NCBI RefSeq assembly: GCF_021228795.1
Contig: NZ_CP089309.1
Span: forward strand, 3,472,001-3,536,000
DNA: 64,000 nucleotides
Reading direction: 5' to 3'
Source: Thiocapsa bogorovii
GTDB lineage: Bacteria; Pseudomonadota; Gammaproteobacteria; Chromatiales; Chromatiaceae
Shown: positions 21,673 through 30,090 of the stretch, one piece after another
Layout of the letters: every line of letters begins with the position of its first letter
Position numbering within the stretch: position 1 is the first letter of the stretch
Notes under the pieces: generated by a model
Seen by the model: the letters and a program-made list of their open reading frames with translations, nothing else
Told to the model about the DNA's origin: nothing
Database searches by the model: none
Position numbers and translations under genes: made by a program

Positions 21673-22121
21673 TGGAGCACCAGCAACGTGGCGGCTTCGG
21701 CCAAGGCCCGGTCCTTGCGCTGCAACTCCCGACCCAGGCGCACGATCTCCGCCTGCTCGGCGCGCCGCTCGGCCCGCTCGGTCGTGCTCGTCAGCGGCGC
21801 ATTGGCCTGCTGGCAGGTCGTGCGCCACGCGCTGATCTGCTCGGCGAACAGGCCCTTGCGCCGACAGTACGCGCCCAGCTCCAACTCATTGAGGGTGGCG
21901 GTCTCCATCACCACGGCAAACTTCTCCTCGCTGCCGAGCGTCCCGGCAGGCACCGTCGATGCCCGTGGTCGACGCGCCCGACCCAACGCCTCGCGCCGCC
22001 AGCCGTAGAGGGTGTCGCGCGGGATGCCGGTTTGCGCGGCCAACTGCGGGACGCCGACGTTGTTGGGCGGCAGTAGCTTCGTCAGGATGCTGTCTTTCAG
22101 TTCGCTCGAATAGGTTGTCAT
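21603..22121 (-). CDS. IS3-family transposase OrfA (copy 1)
   Basis: The 172-residue protein has an N-terminal helix-turn-helix (LKDSILTKLLPPNNVGVPQL, then GIPRDTLYGWRREALG) and a C-terminal leucine-zipper-like helix (ERAEQAEIVRLGRELQRKD). It reads through the A8 run in frame 0 as LQKKVRAIWEEP and ends at 21603. A -1 slip on the A8 run joins it to OrfB (LQKSPGDLGG). It binds the IS ends and regulates transposition. Confidence 0.88.
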   Translation of the reverse strand: MTTYSSELKDSILTKLLPPNNVGVPQLAAQTGIPRDTLYGWRREALGRARRPRASTVPAGTLGSEEKFAVVMETATLNELELGAYCRRKGLFAEQISAWRTTCQQANAPLTSTTERAERRAEQAEIVRLGRELQRKDRALAEAATLLVLQKKVRAIWEEPEDARSPMSGAYK

Positions 22122-22290
22122 GTCGCTCGCCTTCTCATGCCTCGGGGCGCTTGCGCCGCGCCCTCCGGGTCAGCCGTCAGTCGCCCTTCGGGCTCCTTCC
22201 CGGCTGACCCCGGAGGGCGCAAAGCCCCGGGTCGGTGATGCCCCATCCTCCCACACATTCTCCCAAAGGGAGGCGACATCTATCCTGACA

Positions 22291-22741
22291 CCTGGGGCGA
22301 CTGGCCCGGATCAAGTCCGCCCCGGACAGTCGTCTCGCAGAGTTCACCACCGACGGGTGCAGCGGCGGTCTCTCGGCGGGCTGGGAGTCGCTCGCGGCCT
22401 GGCTCGCCGAGTTCCGCGCGGTCCATGGCGACCGTCCGCCCTGGGAGTCCTGCTGCATCGCCCACGATCGGCTCTACCACGCGGGCGGGCCACGCGATGC
22501 GTCGCCCGAGGACAGCTTCGAGGCCCGCCGCTCCGCGGATCTGGCCCTGCGAGATTGCGTGATCGAGACCGGAGCCCGGAGGGCCCCGGCGCTGAGTGCC
22601 CAGTATCATCTCACCGAGGGTCAGATCGCGGGAATCTATGCCGCGGTGGCGGATCTGATGTACCGCTCGGTCCGGTTGGGCGGTATCCCCTGCAGCGACC
22701 TGCCGTGGCGTTGGGGATACGGCTGGCCGGCATGCGAGTGA
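22291..22741 (+). pseudogene. Secreted phospholipase A2-like protein, 5' truncated by IS copy 1
   Basis: The frame is open from the IS boundary to TGA at 22739 with no start. It contains RLAEFTTDGCSGGLSAGW, then PPWESCCIAHDRLYHAGG. The CC-x2-HD-x2-Y spacing is the catalytic signature of phospholipase A2 (His-Asp dyad plus Cys), and DGCSGG would stand where the calcium loop is. The C-terminal part is VADLMYRSVRLGGIPCSDLP ending GYGWPACE. The N-terminus, including any signal peptide, is lost. The PLA2 link is a motif match, not a confirmed homology. Confidence 0.55.
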
Positions 22742-22810
22742 CGACTTTTCGATGCCGTCGGCGCAGGGGAATCGGAGGCCAAATCAATGCGTACCACGGA
22801 GACGTCGCCG

Positions 22811-22969
22811 ATGCGGATACCTATACAGAGGCGCTCCTGCGAGCGCTTGGCGACCGCCGCCTGTCTCCTGCTCATGGCTGCGTCCGCGGAGGCCGATACG
22901 ATCTTGATCAGTGACCAGGACGCCTTTGATCCTAAAAAACCCTCCTCGGGGCGCGCCCCGCTCCTGTAG
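22811..22969 (+). pseudogene. 5' fragment of a secreted protein gene
   Basis: ATG 22811 (an upstream in-frame ATG exists at 22787) begins a clear signal peptide (RLATAACLLLMAASAEA) followed by DTILISDQDAFDP. After about position 22933 the sequence changes character (AAAAAACCCTCCTCGGGG) and the frame soon stops. The gene is cut, most likely by the element whose IS110-like transposase start lies at 23177. Function unknown. Confidence 0.45.
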
Positions 22970-23176
22970 GCGCACAAACTCCTTTCGACATAGACTTGGG
23001 GCGCCTTCGAGAGCCGAGGCCGTCTGCTTTTTGCTGGCGTTGACCCCGTAAAAAAACGTGGCCCGGGGACCGTTGCGAGTCTGCGTGTGGTGACTCCGTT
23101 CGGCGATCCCGAATAGGAAGGTGATTGATCTCGCTGTCCCTGCTCTCGATCCTGTTCGACTGTCGAGGGCCATGTC

Positions 23177-23275
23177 ATGAAGCCGATCCCGTCCAAGAAG
23201 AGCCGTTGTGCCAAATCGCTGTCCACCGTCAATCCCCGTGCGGCGGGGATCGACGTCGGTGCGAGATGGAGTGGA
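23177..23275 (+). mobile_element. IS110-family transposase, N-terminal remnant
   Basis: From ATG 23177 the product reads KSLSTVNPRAAGIDVGAR, the conserved start of IS110-type (DEDD) transposases, where the aspartate of AAGIDVG is the first catalytic residue. The match ends after about 30 codons, at the junction with the cupin gene. Only a scrap of the element remains. Confidence 0.5.
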
Positions 23276-23291
23276 CGCTTTCGGCTCTTGA

Positions 23292-23705
23292 CTAAGCGTC
23301 TTGGTCGCACACTTGATGTCCCCCGGGACGGTAGAGCTGAACGGTCTCCTGCTCGTTGGCGTTGTTGCGCGCGACGATGGCGAGCGCGGGCTCGGTGTCG
23401 CTCAGATTTCGGGGTTGGTGGGGGACACCGGCCGGGATGAAGATGAAATCACCTTCGTTGTTGATGACGGACTGGCGTAGGTTCTCGCCGTAACGCGTCT
23501 CGACGCGGCCCTTGAGGAGATAGATGGCGGTTTCAAAGCCCACGTGCAGATGGGGTTCGGCTTCCCCCACGGGCGGGATGACCACCAGGTTCATCGAGAT
23601 CCCCGCAGCGCCGGCCGTGGCCTCGGAAATGCCTACGAAATTGGGCAGTCGCTGAAGCGTTTCGGTGGGAAGCTCGGGGCGGACCGTCACGATCTCTGTG
23701 CTCAT
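23292..23705 (-). CDS. Cupin-domain protein
   Basis: The 137-residue protein is a single small beta-barrel. Motif 1 is EPHLHVGFETAIYLLKGRVE (metal ligands H, H and E) and motif 2 is GDFIFIPAGVPHQPRNLS (metal-binding histidine). Such proteins bind a metal ion and act as isomerases, dioxygenases or sensors; no substrate can be assigned. It is the only intact non-IS gene between the two IS3 copies and appears complete, with start MSTEIVTVRPELP. Confidence 0.75.
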   Translation of the reverse strand: MSTEIVTVRPELPTETLQRLPNFVGISEATAGAAGISMNLVVIPPVGEAEPHLHVGFETAIYLLKGRVETRYGENLRQSVINNEGDFIFIPAGVPHQPRNLSDTEPALAIVARNNANEQETVQLYRPGGHQVCDQDA

Positions 23706-23891
23706 GACTTGCGTTGCCTCTGGGTTGTCGCCGTTGCGCGGATCATGGGGGTTGCGTCGCGTCGTGAGAAGGCGGCGCGGGGCGCGTATGGATCATCCGT
23801 CGCTCGGTCCCTCCGCCCGCATAGGTTATCGTCCGCGGTCGCCTCGCATGCGGGTCCGCGAACATTCAAACGACAGGGTCCCGAGGCCTGC

Positions 23892-24219
23892 CTAATCAGC
23901 GGGCTCGCCGGGCGACGGGCAGGGATAGAGACGCGCCAGGATCTCCGGCACCGCCAGGTCGACGTCGACAGATCGGTCCGGGAGCGTGCGCAGCTCCGCA
24001 ACCACACGGGTGGCGATCCGCTCCACCGGCTCGCCGTCCGGAGGGCACCAACTAGGCATCTAGGGCGGTCCGGCTTTGCAGCCGCAGGGGGCTCCGTACC
24101 ATTCCCACATCGCCGCATCCACGCCTCGGTCGCCGCGTGCGGCGCCACGGTCGCAGGCATCCAGCACTTGCCCCACGGTCGGGCCGGCCGCCGCGGGCAT
24201 GCTGCGCACGACCCCCAGG
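23892..24219 (-). pseudogene. Rap1a/Tai-like protein remnant with an internal stop
   Basis: Read on the minus strand from the edge of IS copy 2: PTVGQVLDACDRGAARGD, then WEWYGAPCGCKAGPP, an in-frame TAG, and SWCPPDGEPVERIATRVVAE with ILARLYPCPSPGEPAD before the final stop. The pattern (C-x-x-G early, W-C-P-P-D-G-x-x-x-x-x-I/V centrally, LYPCP at the end) resembles the Rap1a/Tai family, which includes immunity proteins of type VI secretion amidases. The N-terminus is cut by the IS and the middle by the stop. Confidence 0.45.
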
Positions 24220-25976
24220 TGTCAGGATAGATGTCGCCTCCCTTTGGGAGAATGTGTGGGAGGATGGGGCATCACCGACCCGGGGCTTTGCGCCCTCCGG
24301 GGTCAGCCGGGAAGGAGCCCGAAGGGCGACTGACGGCTGACCCGGAGGGCGCGGCGCAAGCGCCCCGAGGCATGAGAAGGCGAGCGACATGACAACCTAT
24401 TCGAGCGAACTGAAAGACAGCATCCTGACGAAGCTACTGCCGCCCAACAACGTCGGCGTCCCGCAGTTGGCCGCGCAAACCGGCATCCCGCGCGACACCC
24501 TCTACGGCTGGCGGCGCGAGGCGTTGGGTCGGGCGCGTCGACCACGGGCATCGACGGTGCCTGCCGGGACGCTCGGCAGCGAGGAGAAGTTTGCCGTGGT
24601 GATGGAGACCGCCACCCTCAATGAGTTGGAGCTGGGCGCGTACTGTCGGCGCAAGGGCCTGTTCGCCGAGCAGATCAGCGCGTGGCGCACGACCTGCCAG
24701 CAGGCCAATGCGCCGCTGACGAGCACGACCGAGCGGGCCGAGCGGCGCGCCGAGCAGGCGGAGATCGTGCGCCTGGGTCGGGAGTTGCAGCGCAAGGACC
24801 GGGCCTTGGCCGAAGCCGCCACGTTGCTGGTGCTCCAAAAAAGTCCGGGCGATCTGGGAGGAGCCAGAGGACGCTCGCTCGCCTATGAGCGGCGCGTACA
24901 AGTGAGCGAGTACATCGCCCAAGCCTGTGCCGAGGGCGCCCGCCTGAGTCGCGCCTGCGCCGCCGTGGGGCTGTCCGAGCGCACCCTGCAGCGCTGGCGT
25001 CGCGACGGGGCGATCGGCGGCGACGGGCGCACGCGCGAGCACCGGACCGAAGGCGCGGTACGCACCCCGGCCAATCGGCTCTCGCCCCACGAGCGACAAG
25101 CCGTCCTCACAGCCGCCAACGCGCCCAGGTTCGCGAGCTTGAGTCCGCATCAGATCGTCCCGGCGCTGGCCGACGAGGGCTGCTACCTGGGATCCGAGTC
25201 GACCTTCTACCGCGTGCTGCGCGACGCCGGGCAGCTCGCCCGCCGCGGTCGCGCCAAGGCGCCGACACGGGTGCGCCCGCAGCCGCTGGAGGCGACCGGG
25301 CCGAATCGGGTTTGGAGCTGGGACATCACCTACCTGGCCAGTACCGTGCAGGGGATGTTCTTCTATCTGTACCTGATCATGGATGTCTACAGCCGCAAGA
25401 TCGTCGGCTGGGAGGTCTACCCGCAGGAGTCCGCCGCGCACGCCGCCAGCGTCCTGCACAAGGCCTACCTGCGCGAAGGCGTGCACCGGGCACACTGGTC
25501 CTGCACTCGGACAACGGCTCGCCGATGAAAGGCGCCACCATGCTGGTGATGCTCCAGCGCCTCGGGGTCGTGCCGTCCTTCAGTCGCCCGGCCGTGAGCA
25601 ACGACAACCCCTACTCGGAGTCGCTGTTCAACACCGTCAAGGGTCGCCCGGACTTCCCCTCCGATCCCTTCGACGGCGTCGAGGCGGCACGCCGCTGGAT
25701 GACGACATTCACCGCCTGGTACAACACCATCCACCTGCACAGCGCGCTGAAGTTCGTCACCCCGGCACAGCGCCATCGCGGCGAGGATGTCGACCTGCTG
25801 GCACGGCGCGACGCGCTCTATCAAGCCGCCAGAGACGACAACCCGACGCGCTGGTCCGGACCCACCCGCAATTGGACGCCGCCCGCTTCGGTCTTGCTCA
25901 ACCCGGGAAAACCCCCTCGTGAACAGGAGAAGGCCGACACGAACATGACATGATTGATGCGACAACTACCTTGACA
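24220..25976 (+). mobile_element. IS3-family element, copy 2 (inverted relative to copy 1)
   Basis: The element is 1757 bp with the same ends as copy 1. The 3-bp difference in length is fully explained by two changes: the slippery run is A6 (24837-24842) instead of A8, and one C is missing near 25485. The inverted-repeat hairpin upstream of orfA is conserved (about 24292-24351). Both copies share a few extra flanking bases (GGTAAG outside the left end, CCTGGGG outside the right end), and no target duplication is evident. Confidence 0.9.
24389..25953 (+). pseudogene. IS3-family transposase, OrfA and OrfB fused in frame but broken later (copy 2)
   Basis: Because the A run is six instead of eight, OrfA reads directly into OrfB (LQKSPGDLGG), giving one frame of 379 codons. 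That frame then goes wrong at about 25485, where one C is lost (GCACCGGGC instead of GCACCCGGGC), and ends at 25528. The remaining catalytic part, from GTLVLHSDNGSPMKG through NPYSESLFNTVK, continues in another frame to 25953. The protein lacks two of its three catalytic residues, so this copy depends on copy 1 in trans. Confidence 0.85.
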
Positions 25977-25978
25977 CT

Positions 25979-26059
25979 TACCGCGACGCACACGAGCAAC
26001 AATGGCCAGATGAGACCCGCGAGGCGAGCACGCGGTTCGAGGTGCGCTGGTTGGCGTGA
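25979..26059 (+). pseudogene. C-terminal gene fragment beyond IS copy 2
   Basis: The short frame reads YRDAHEQQWPDETREASTRF, then EVRWLA and TGA. It has a convincing protein-like composition and starts exactly at the IS edge. It may be the 3' end of the exported-protein gene whose 5' end lies at 20343, but this cannot be shown from sequence alone. Confidence 0.35.
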
Positions 26060-26162
26060 CGAGTCGGTCATTCGAGAGGGTTCCTCCGGGCTGTCGAGAG
26101 ATGTGGTTGCACCGATTCGCCAGCCAAGGGGCCGTTCAACTACCGGGTCTAGGATGATCGGC

Positions 26163-26256
26163 CGAGCGAAGAACCGACTGAAGTCGGCGTACCCGGGCAG
26201 CGACTGAAGTCGGCAGACCGGCTTTCGGGTTTTCCGGTTTCAACCGGCACCGGGAC
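26163..26256. repeat. Short palindromic repeat cluster downstream of the TRAP operon
   Basis: The unit CGACTGAAGTCGGC occurs twice (about 26169 and 26201), and an arm pair TTTTCCGGTTTCAACCGGCA follows. The units are self-complementary (GACTGAAGTC). They look like extragenic palindromes and may also end transcription of the DUF1850 gene. Confidence 0.4.
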
Positions 26257-26629
26257 AGCCCCACAACTCCAACGCCGGGCGGTCCGCCCGCGGCGGACCG
26301 ACCCAGTGACCGATGGGGTGACAGACCCCGTCGACGCAGAGATCGTAGTCCCCCGCTTCCGGGGTGCGGGCCAGGCGCAGAGGGGAGAGCGGCTGCAGAT
26401 CCACCCGGTAGTGCCACACGCCATCGCGCAGCTCGGCGCCCTCCGGCGGCTCCATGCCGGCGCCTGAGCCCTGGATGCGTGCCTCTCGCAGAACCAGCCC
26501 ATCCGCTGTGACGCGGTAGTCCTCTTCCCAGCGCACGTGCTCGATACTGTGCGACCAGGTCAGGGTGAAATTACGCATGGGCAGCGTGGCCCACACGACC
26601 CCGGCCAGTCCGAGGCACAGGCCGGTCAC
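26240..26629 (-). CDS. DUF1850 protein, TRAP-associated
   Basis: Start chosen at GTG 26629, which overlaps the stop of the permease gene by 4 bases, so the two are translationally coupled. The 129-residue protein has one N-terminal hydrophobic helix and a periplasmic beta-rich part with FTLTWSHSIEHVRWEEDYRV and the end DYDLCVDGVCHPIGHWVG. DUF1850 genes commonly sit beside TAXI-TRAP transporters; their role is unknown. Confidence 0.75.
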   Translation of the reverse strand: MTGLCLGLAGVVWATLPMRNFTLTWSHSIEHVRWEEDYRVTADGLVLREARIQGSGAGMEPPEGAELRDGVWHYRVDLQPLSPLRLARTPEAGDYDLCVDGVCHPIGHWVGPPRADRPALELWGCPGAG

Positions 26630-28653
26630 GCCTGCGCCACGCTCCGTCGCCGGCCGCGCCAGAGGTGCTGCGCGACCAGCAGGGCACCAAGTCCGAGACC
26701 CAGCTCGTCGGTTGACGGTAAGGCCAGGATCAGCGCGACCCCGGCGGCCAAGGCGAGCAGGCGCTCCCACCAGGCCAAGCGGTACATGAACCAGCCGATG
26801 GAGGCCGCTCCCCAGAGCCCGATGGCGAAGGCGGCCTTGAGGACGATGTAGAGGACTGCGACCCAACCCCCGCCTTGCAGCATGAGTGCAGGATCGTAGA
26901 CAGCCATGAAGGGCACCACGAAACCGGCCAGGGCGATGCGCACCGCCCAAAGGCTGATCTTGAGCCCGCGCTCGCCGGCGATGGGCGCGGCAGCGAAGCA
27001 GGCGAGGGCGACCGGCGGGGTCAGGTCGGCGAGGATGCCGAAATAGAAGACGAACATGTGGGAGACGATCAACGGCACGCCCAGGTCCAGCAGCGCCGGG
27101 GCGGCGATCGAGCTGGTGATGATGTAGTTGGGGATGGTCGGGATGCCCATACCCAGCACCAGACAGGTGATCATGGTCAGCACCAGCGACAGGAAGAGGT
27201 TGTCTCGCCCGATGGCCAGGATGAAGCCGGCGAAGGTCGACGCGACCCCGGTCAGGGACACCACGCCGATGATGACCCCGACCAGAACGCAGGCGATGCC
27301 GACGGGCACCGCGTGGCGTGGCCCCTCGGCCAGGGCATCGCGACAGATGCGAAGCGTCTCCCGCCCACCTTTCACGAACCAACATCCCGCCACGAGGGCC
27401 CCGATGACGCCGAAGATCACCCCGATACCGAGTTGGAAGAACCCGGCGCAGAGGATCCCCAGTGAGATCCAGAAGGCGATCCGCAGGCCCAGCGAGGACA
27501 CGCGCAGTATGAGTGCGGAGCCGAGGATGACGATGGCCGTCAGGGCCAGTCCGACGGTGCCCGCGAACAGCGGCGTGCGACCGGAGAAGAGCAGCCAGAT
27601 CAGGACGCCCAAGGGGATGAGCAAAAACCAGCGTGCGCGTACCGCCGCCCAGGGGTCGGGACACTCGTCCTTGGGTAGTCCCGCCAGGCCGGCGCGCTTG
27701 GCCTCCAGGTGGACCATCCAGAACACCGAGCCGAAGTAGAGCAATGCCGGTACCAGGGCGGCCTTCGCGATCTCGTGGAAGGGCACGTCGATGGTCTCGG
27801 CCATGATGAAGGCCACCGCGCCCATGACAGGCGGCATCAACTGACTGCCCATGCTCGAGGTCGCCTCCACCCCGCCGGCGAAGGCTGGGCGGTAGCCGAA
27901 GCGTTTCATCAGCGGGATGGTGAACTGGCCGGTGGTGACCACGTTGGCGACCCCGGAGCCGGTGATGGTTCCCATCAGCGCGGAAGAGACCACCGAGACC
28001 TTGGCCGGCCCGCCAGTCTTATGGCCGAAGTAGCCCATCGCGAAGTCGGTGAAGAGGCGAATCATCCCCGCCTGTTCCAGAAAGGCCCCGAACAGGATGA
28101 ACAGAAAGATGTAGGTGGCCGAGACGTAGGTCGGGATCCCGTACAGGCCCTCGGTGCCGAAGGAGAGCTGGTTGATTACCTGATCCAGGCCATAGCCGCG
28201 GTGCGCGAAATCCCCCGGCAGGTTCTGGCCGAACAGGGCGTAGGCCAGGAAGAGACCGCAGATCAGCGGCAAGGCGATGCCCATGACCCGCCGCGCGGCC
28301 TCGAAGACCAGCGCCAGGACCAGAATCCCCATGACCATGTCGGCGTCGGTCAGCTCCCCGGAACGCTGAATCAGGTCCGCCTCGAAGAACCACTGATAGG
28401 CCGCGGTAGCCATACCGGCCAGCCCCAACAGCCAGGCCAAGGGTTGCCAGGGCCGACCGCGTCCGCGGGTCGGATAGGCCAGGAACACCATGAGCAGCAG
28501 GAAGCCCACGTGCACGGCCCGCAGCACTTGAGTGGAGACCGGATGGAAGGCCGCGGTGACGATTTGAAAGACCGAGAAGAGGATGGCGACCGCGAAGATC
28601 GCGCGAGGCCATTCGGCGGGGCTTGCGGCCAGGGCGGGTTGATGTTCACTCAT
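26626..28653 (-). CDS. TRAP transporter fused permease (4TM/12TM, TAXI type)
   Basis: The 675-residue membrane protein starts MSEHQPALAASPAEWPRAIF after an AGGAGG site. The N-terminal ~120 residues form the small-permease (DctQ-like) part with four helices. The rest is the DctM-like large permease with the conserved segments GTEGLYGIPTYVSATYIFLF, ALMGTITGSGVANVVTTGQF and GMGIPTIPNYII. It transports a carboxylate or amino acid with a sodium or proton gradient, fed by the binding protein encoded upstream. The exact substrate is unknown. Confidence 0.88.
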   Translation of the reverse strand: MSEHQPALAASPAEWPRAIFAVAILFSVFQIVTAAFHPVSTQVLRAVHVGFLLLMVFLAYPTRGRGRPWQPLAWLLGLAGMATAAYQWFFEADLIQRSGELTDADMVMGILVLALVFEAARRVMGIALPLICGLFLAYALFGQNLPGDFAHRGYGLDQVINQLSFGTEGLYGIPTYVSATYIFLFILFGAFLEQAGMIRLFTDFAMGYFGHKTGGPAKVSVVSSALMGTITGSGVANVVTTGQFTIPLMKRFGYRPAFAGGVEATSSMGSQLMPPVMGAVAFIMAETIDVPFHEIAKAALVPALLYFGSVFWMVHLEAKRAGLAGLPKDECPDPWAAVRARWFLLIPLGVLIWLLFSGRTPLFAGTVGLALTAIVILGSALILRVSSLGLRIAFWISLGILCAGFFQLGIGVIFGVIGALVAGCWFVKGGRETLRICRDALAEGPRHAVPVGIACVLVGVIIGVVSLTGVASTFAGFILAIGRDNLFLSLVLTMITCLVLGMGIPTIPNYIITSSIAAPALLDLGVPLIVSHMFVFYFGILADLTPPVALACFAAAPIAGERGLKISLWAVRIALAGFVVPFMAVYDPALMLQGGGWVAVLYIVLKAAFAIGLWGAASIGWFMYRLAWWERLLALAAGVALILALPSTDELGLGLGALLVAQHLWRGRRRSVAQA

Positions 28654-28750
28654 GAGCGGCCTCCTCGAATCTTGGGCCCGGTCCGATCCCGTCGCGGTGT
28701 GGATCAGTACCGATTCAGAACCAAGGCGAGCACCTTGATTGACGGGTCGG

Positions 28751-28826
28751 CTTGGGTGAGCGGAGCGAACCCCGGCATCCCCGGCGGCGGCGTCTCACCG
28801 GGGTTCGCAAGCTCACCCCGGGCTAC
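28751..28826. repeat. Intergenic palindrome between the TRAP subunit genes
   Basis: TTGGGTGAGCGGAGCGAACC followed by CCGG is mirrored about 30 bases later by CCGGGGTTCGCAAGCTCACC and CCGGGCTACAG. This is the 'gtagcccgggtgagcg...' class of extragenic palindromes. Within the operon it may stabilise the mRNA upstream of it and tune the ratio of binding protein to permease. Confidence 0.5.
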
Positions 28827-29776
28827 AGAGCTCCGACCTCCTTGTAATAGCGCTCCGCCCCGGGGTGCAGCGGGATCGGCAGATTCTTCGCGGCCGTCTC
28901 CAGTTTGATCCCCTTGGCCGCCGCGTGAGCCGAGATCAGGCGGTCGAGGTTGGTGAACATGAGCTTGGTCATCTCGTAGGCCAGTTCGTCCGAGACCCCG
29001 CTCTGGGTGACGAAGATATTCGCGATTGCGGCGGTGGGAACGGCCTCGGTCTGGCCATCGTAGGTGTTCGCGGGGATCACCCCCGGCTGGTAGGCGGCAC
29101 TGCCGATCTTCTCGACCACCTCGGCGGGCACCGGGATGAAACGCACCGACATTGTGGCGGCCAAGTCTCGAAAGGCGGCCATGCCCAGGCCGGAGGATTG
29201 CAGCGTGGCATCGAGCTGGCGGTTCTTGATCAGCTCCACGGAGTCCCCGTAAGGTAGAAACTCGACCTTCCCCATGTCGTCGTAGGTCAACCCCGCGGCC
29301 TTGAAGATGGCACGTGCGTTCAGCTCGGTGCCGGACTTGGGTGCGCCCACGGAGATGCTTTTGCCCTTGAGATCAGCCAGGGTCTCGATGCCGGAATCCG
29401 CGTTGGCCACGATTTGGATGTAGTTCGAGTACCCCGCGCCGATGGCCCGCAGGTTATCCAGGGGCGCCTTGAACCCCGCCTCCGCCTCGCCCGCCCAAGC
29501 GTCCGCCACCGCGTCGCCTAGGGCCAGGGCCAGCTCGCCGCGACCGGCCTGGAGCAGGTTGAGGTTCTCCACAGAAGCCTTGGTGGCCTGCACCGAGGGC
29601 TTTGAGCCCTCGATCCCCTCGCCGTAGATCTGGGACAGCGCGACGCCGATCGGGTAATAGATCCCGCTGGTCCCGCCGGTGAGGATGTTGATGAAGGTCG
29701 GCGCGCCTAAGGCCGCGGTACTTGCCGCCAGCGCGGCCGCTGCCGCGATCAGGCCCAGACGGTTGAGTGTGGTCAT
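28823..29776 (-). CDS. TAXI-family TRAP solute-binding protein
   Basis: The 317-residue protein has a signal peptide (LIAAAAALAASTAALGAP), then FINILTGGTSGIYYPIGVAL, the hallmark TGGxxGxYYPxG motif of TAXI proteins, and later KSISVGAPKSGTELNARAIF. It is the periplasmic receptor of the TRAP transporter encoded just downstream (169 bases, with a palindrome between). A CAGGAGAT ribosome site precedes the start. TAXI proteins bind ligands such as glutamate or dicarboxylates; the ligand here is unknown. Confidence 0.9.
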   Translation of the reverse strand: MTTLNRLGLIAAAAALAASTAALGAPTFINILTGGTSGIYYPIGVALSQIYGEGIEGSKPSVQATKASVENLNLLQAGRGELALALGDAVADAWAGEAEAGFKAPLDNLRAIGAGYSNYIQIVANADSGIETLADLKGKSISVGAPKSGTELNARAIFKAAGLTYDDMGKVEFLPYGDSVELIKNRQLDATLQSSGLGMAAFRDLAATMSVRFIPVPAEVVEKIGSAAYQPGVIPANTYDGQTEAVPTAAIANIFVTQSGVSDELAYEMTKLMFTNLDRLISAHAAAKGIKLETAAKNLPIPLHPGAERYYKEVGAL

Positions 29777-29807
29777 CGGGATCTCCTGTGGTGGTCGGGA
29801 AAAGGCG

Positions 29808-30090
29808 TCAATCCTCGCGGCCGAAGAAACAGCCGAGGTCGATCTCGGCGGCGTCGAAGGGCGGTCTGCGGGCGTTGTCCGATGTCGTGCCGTGGGGGTA
29901 CTTCGGTCGAGAAGACGACGTGGTCGCTCCCGCTGTCGAGCCTATAGGCGAGCAGGCTCCGGTCTTCGGGCGAGAGGATCCAAGAATGGGGAACGCCGGC
30001 GCGCTGGAGCAGCATCAGGTGGTGCATGAGGTCCTTGCTTCCATCATGAAACGCCCGGTGTCCGGATTGCAGCTCGCCGACTAAACCGCG
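29808..30090 (-). pseudogene. Uma2-family (PD-(D/E)XK-like) protein remnant
   Basis: On the minus strand the frame gives HRAFHDGSKDLMHHLMLLQR, then AGVPHSWILSPEDRSLLAYR and LDSGSDHVVFSTE. The reading then shifts frame to DNARRPPFDAAEIDLGCFFG and RED, stop. This is the conserved C-terminal half of Uma2/COG4636 proteins (QRAGVPHYWxxDP...LxAYR; PFDAxxIDL). The catalytic N-terminal half is missing and a frameshift breaks the remainder. Confidence 0.6.

Larger units (their letters stand above)
20531..22290 (-). mobile_element. IS3-family element, copy 1
   Basis: The element is 1760 bp and starts TGTCAAGGTAGTTGTCGCAT on the left; the right end read inward is TGTCAGGATAGATGTCGCC. These imperfect inverted repeats have TG...CA tips. 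It carries overlapping orfA and orfB with an A8 slippery run (21666-21673 on the plus strand as T8). A long inverted repeat, GCCCTCCGGGGTCAGCCG against CGGCTGACCCGGAGGGC, lies between the right end and orfA and could block read-through transcription. No 3-4 bp direct duplication is seen at the two ends. Confidence 0.9.

Noticed and set aside
20531-25976. Classical composite transposon made by the two IS3 copies
   Set aside because: The outer flanks are not direct repeats of each other (AAG on the left, CTT on the right). Single insertions plus rearrangement explain the layout equally well, so it is not called as a transposon.
26630-27664. Upstream extension of the DUF1850 frame
   Set aside because: It overlaps the TRAP permease in another frame. 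The GTG at 26629, coupled to the permease stop, fits the known protein length.
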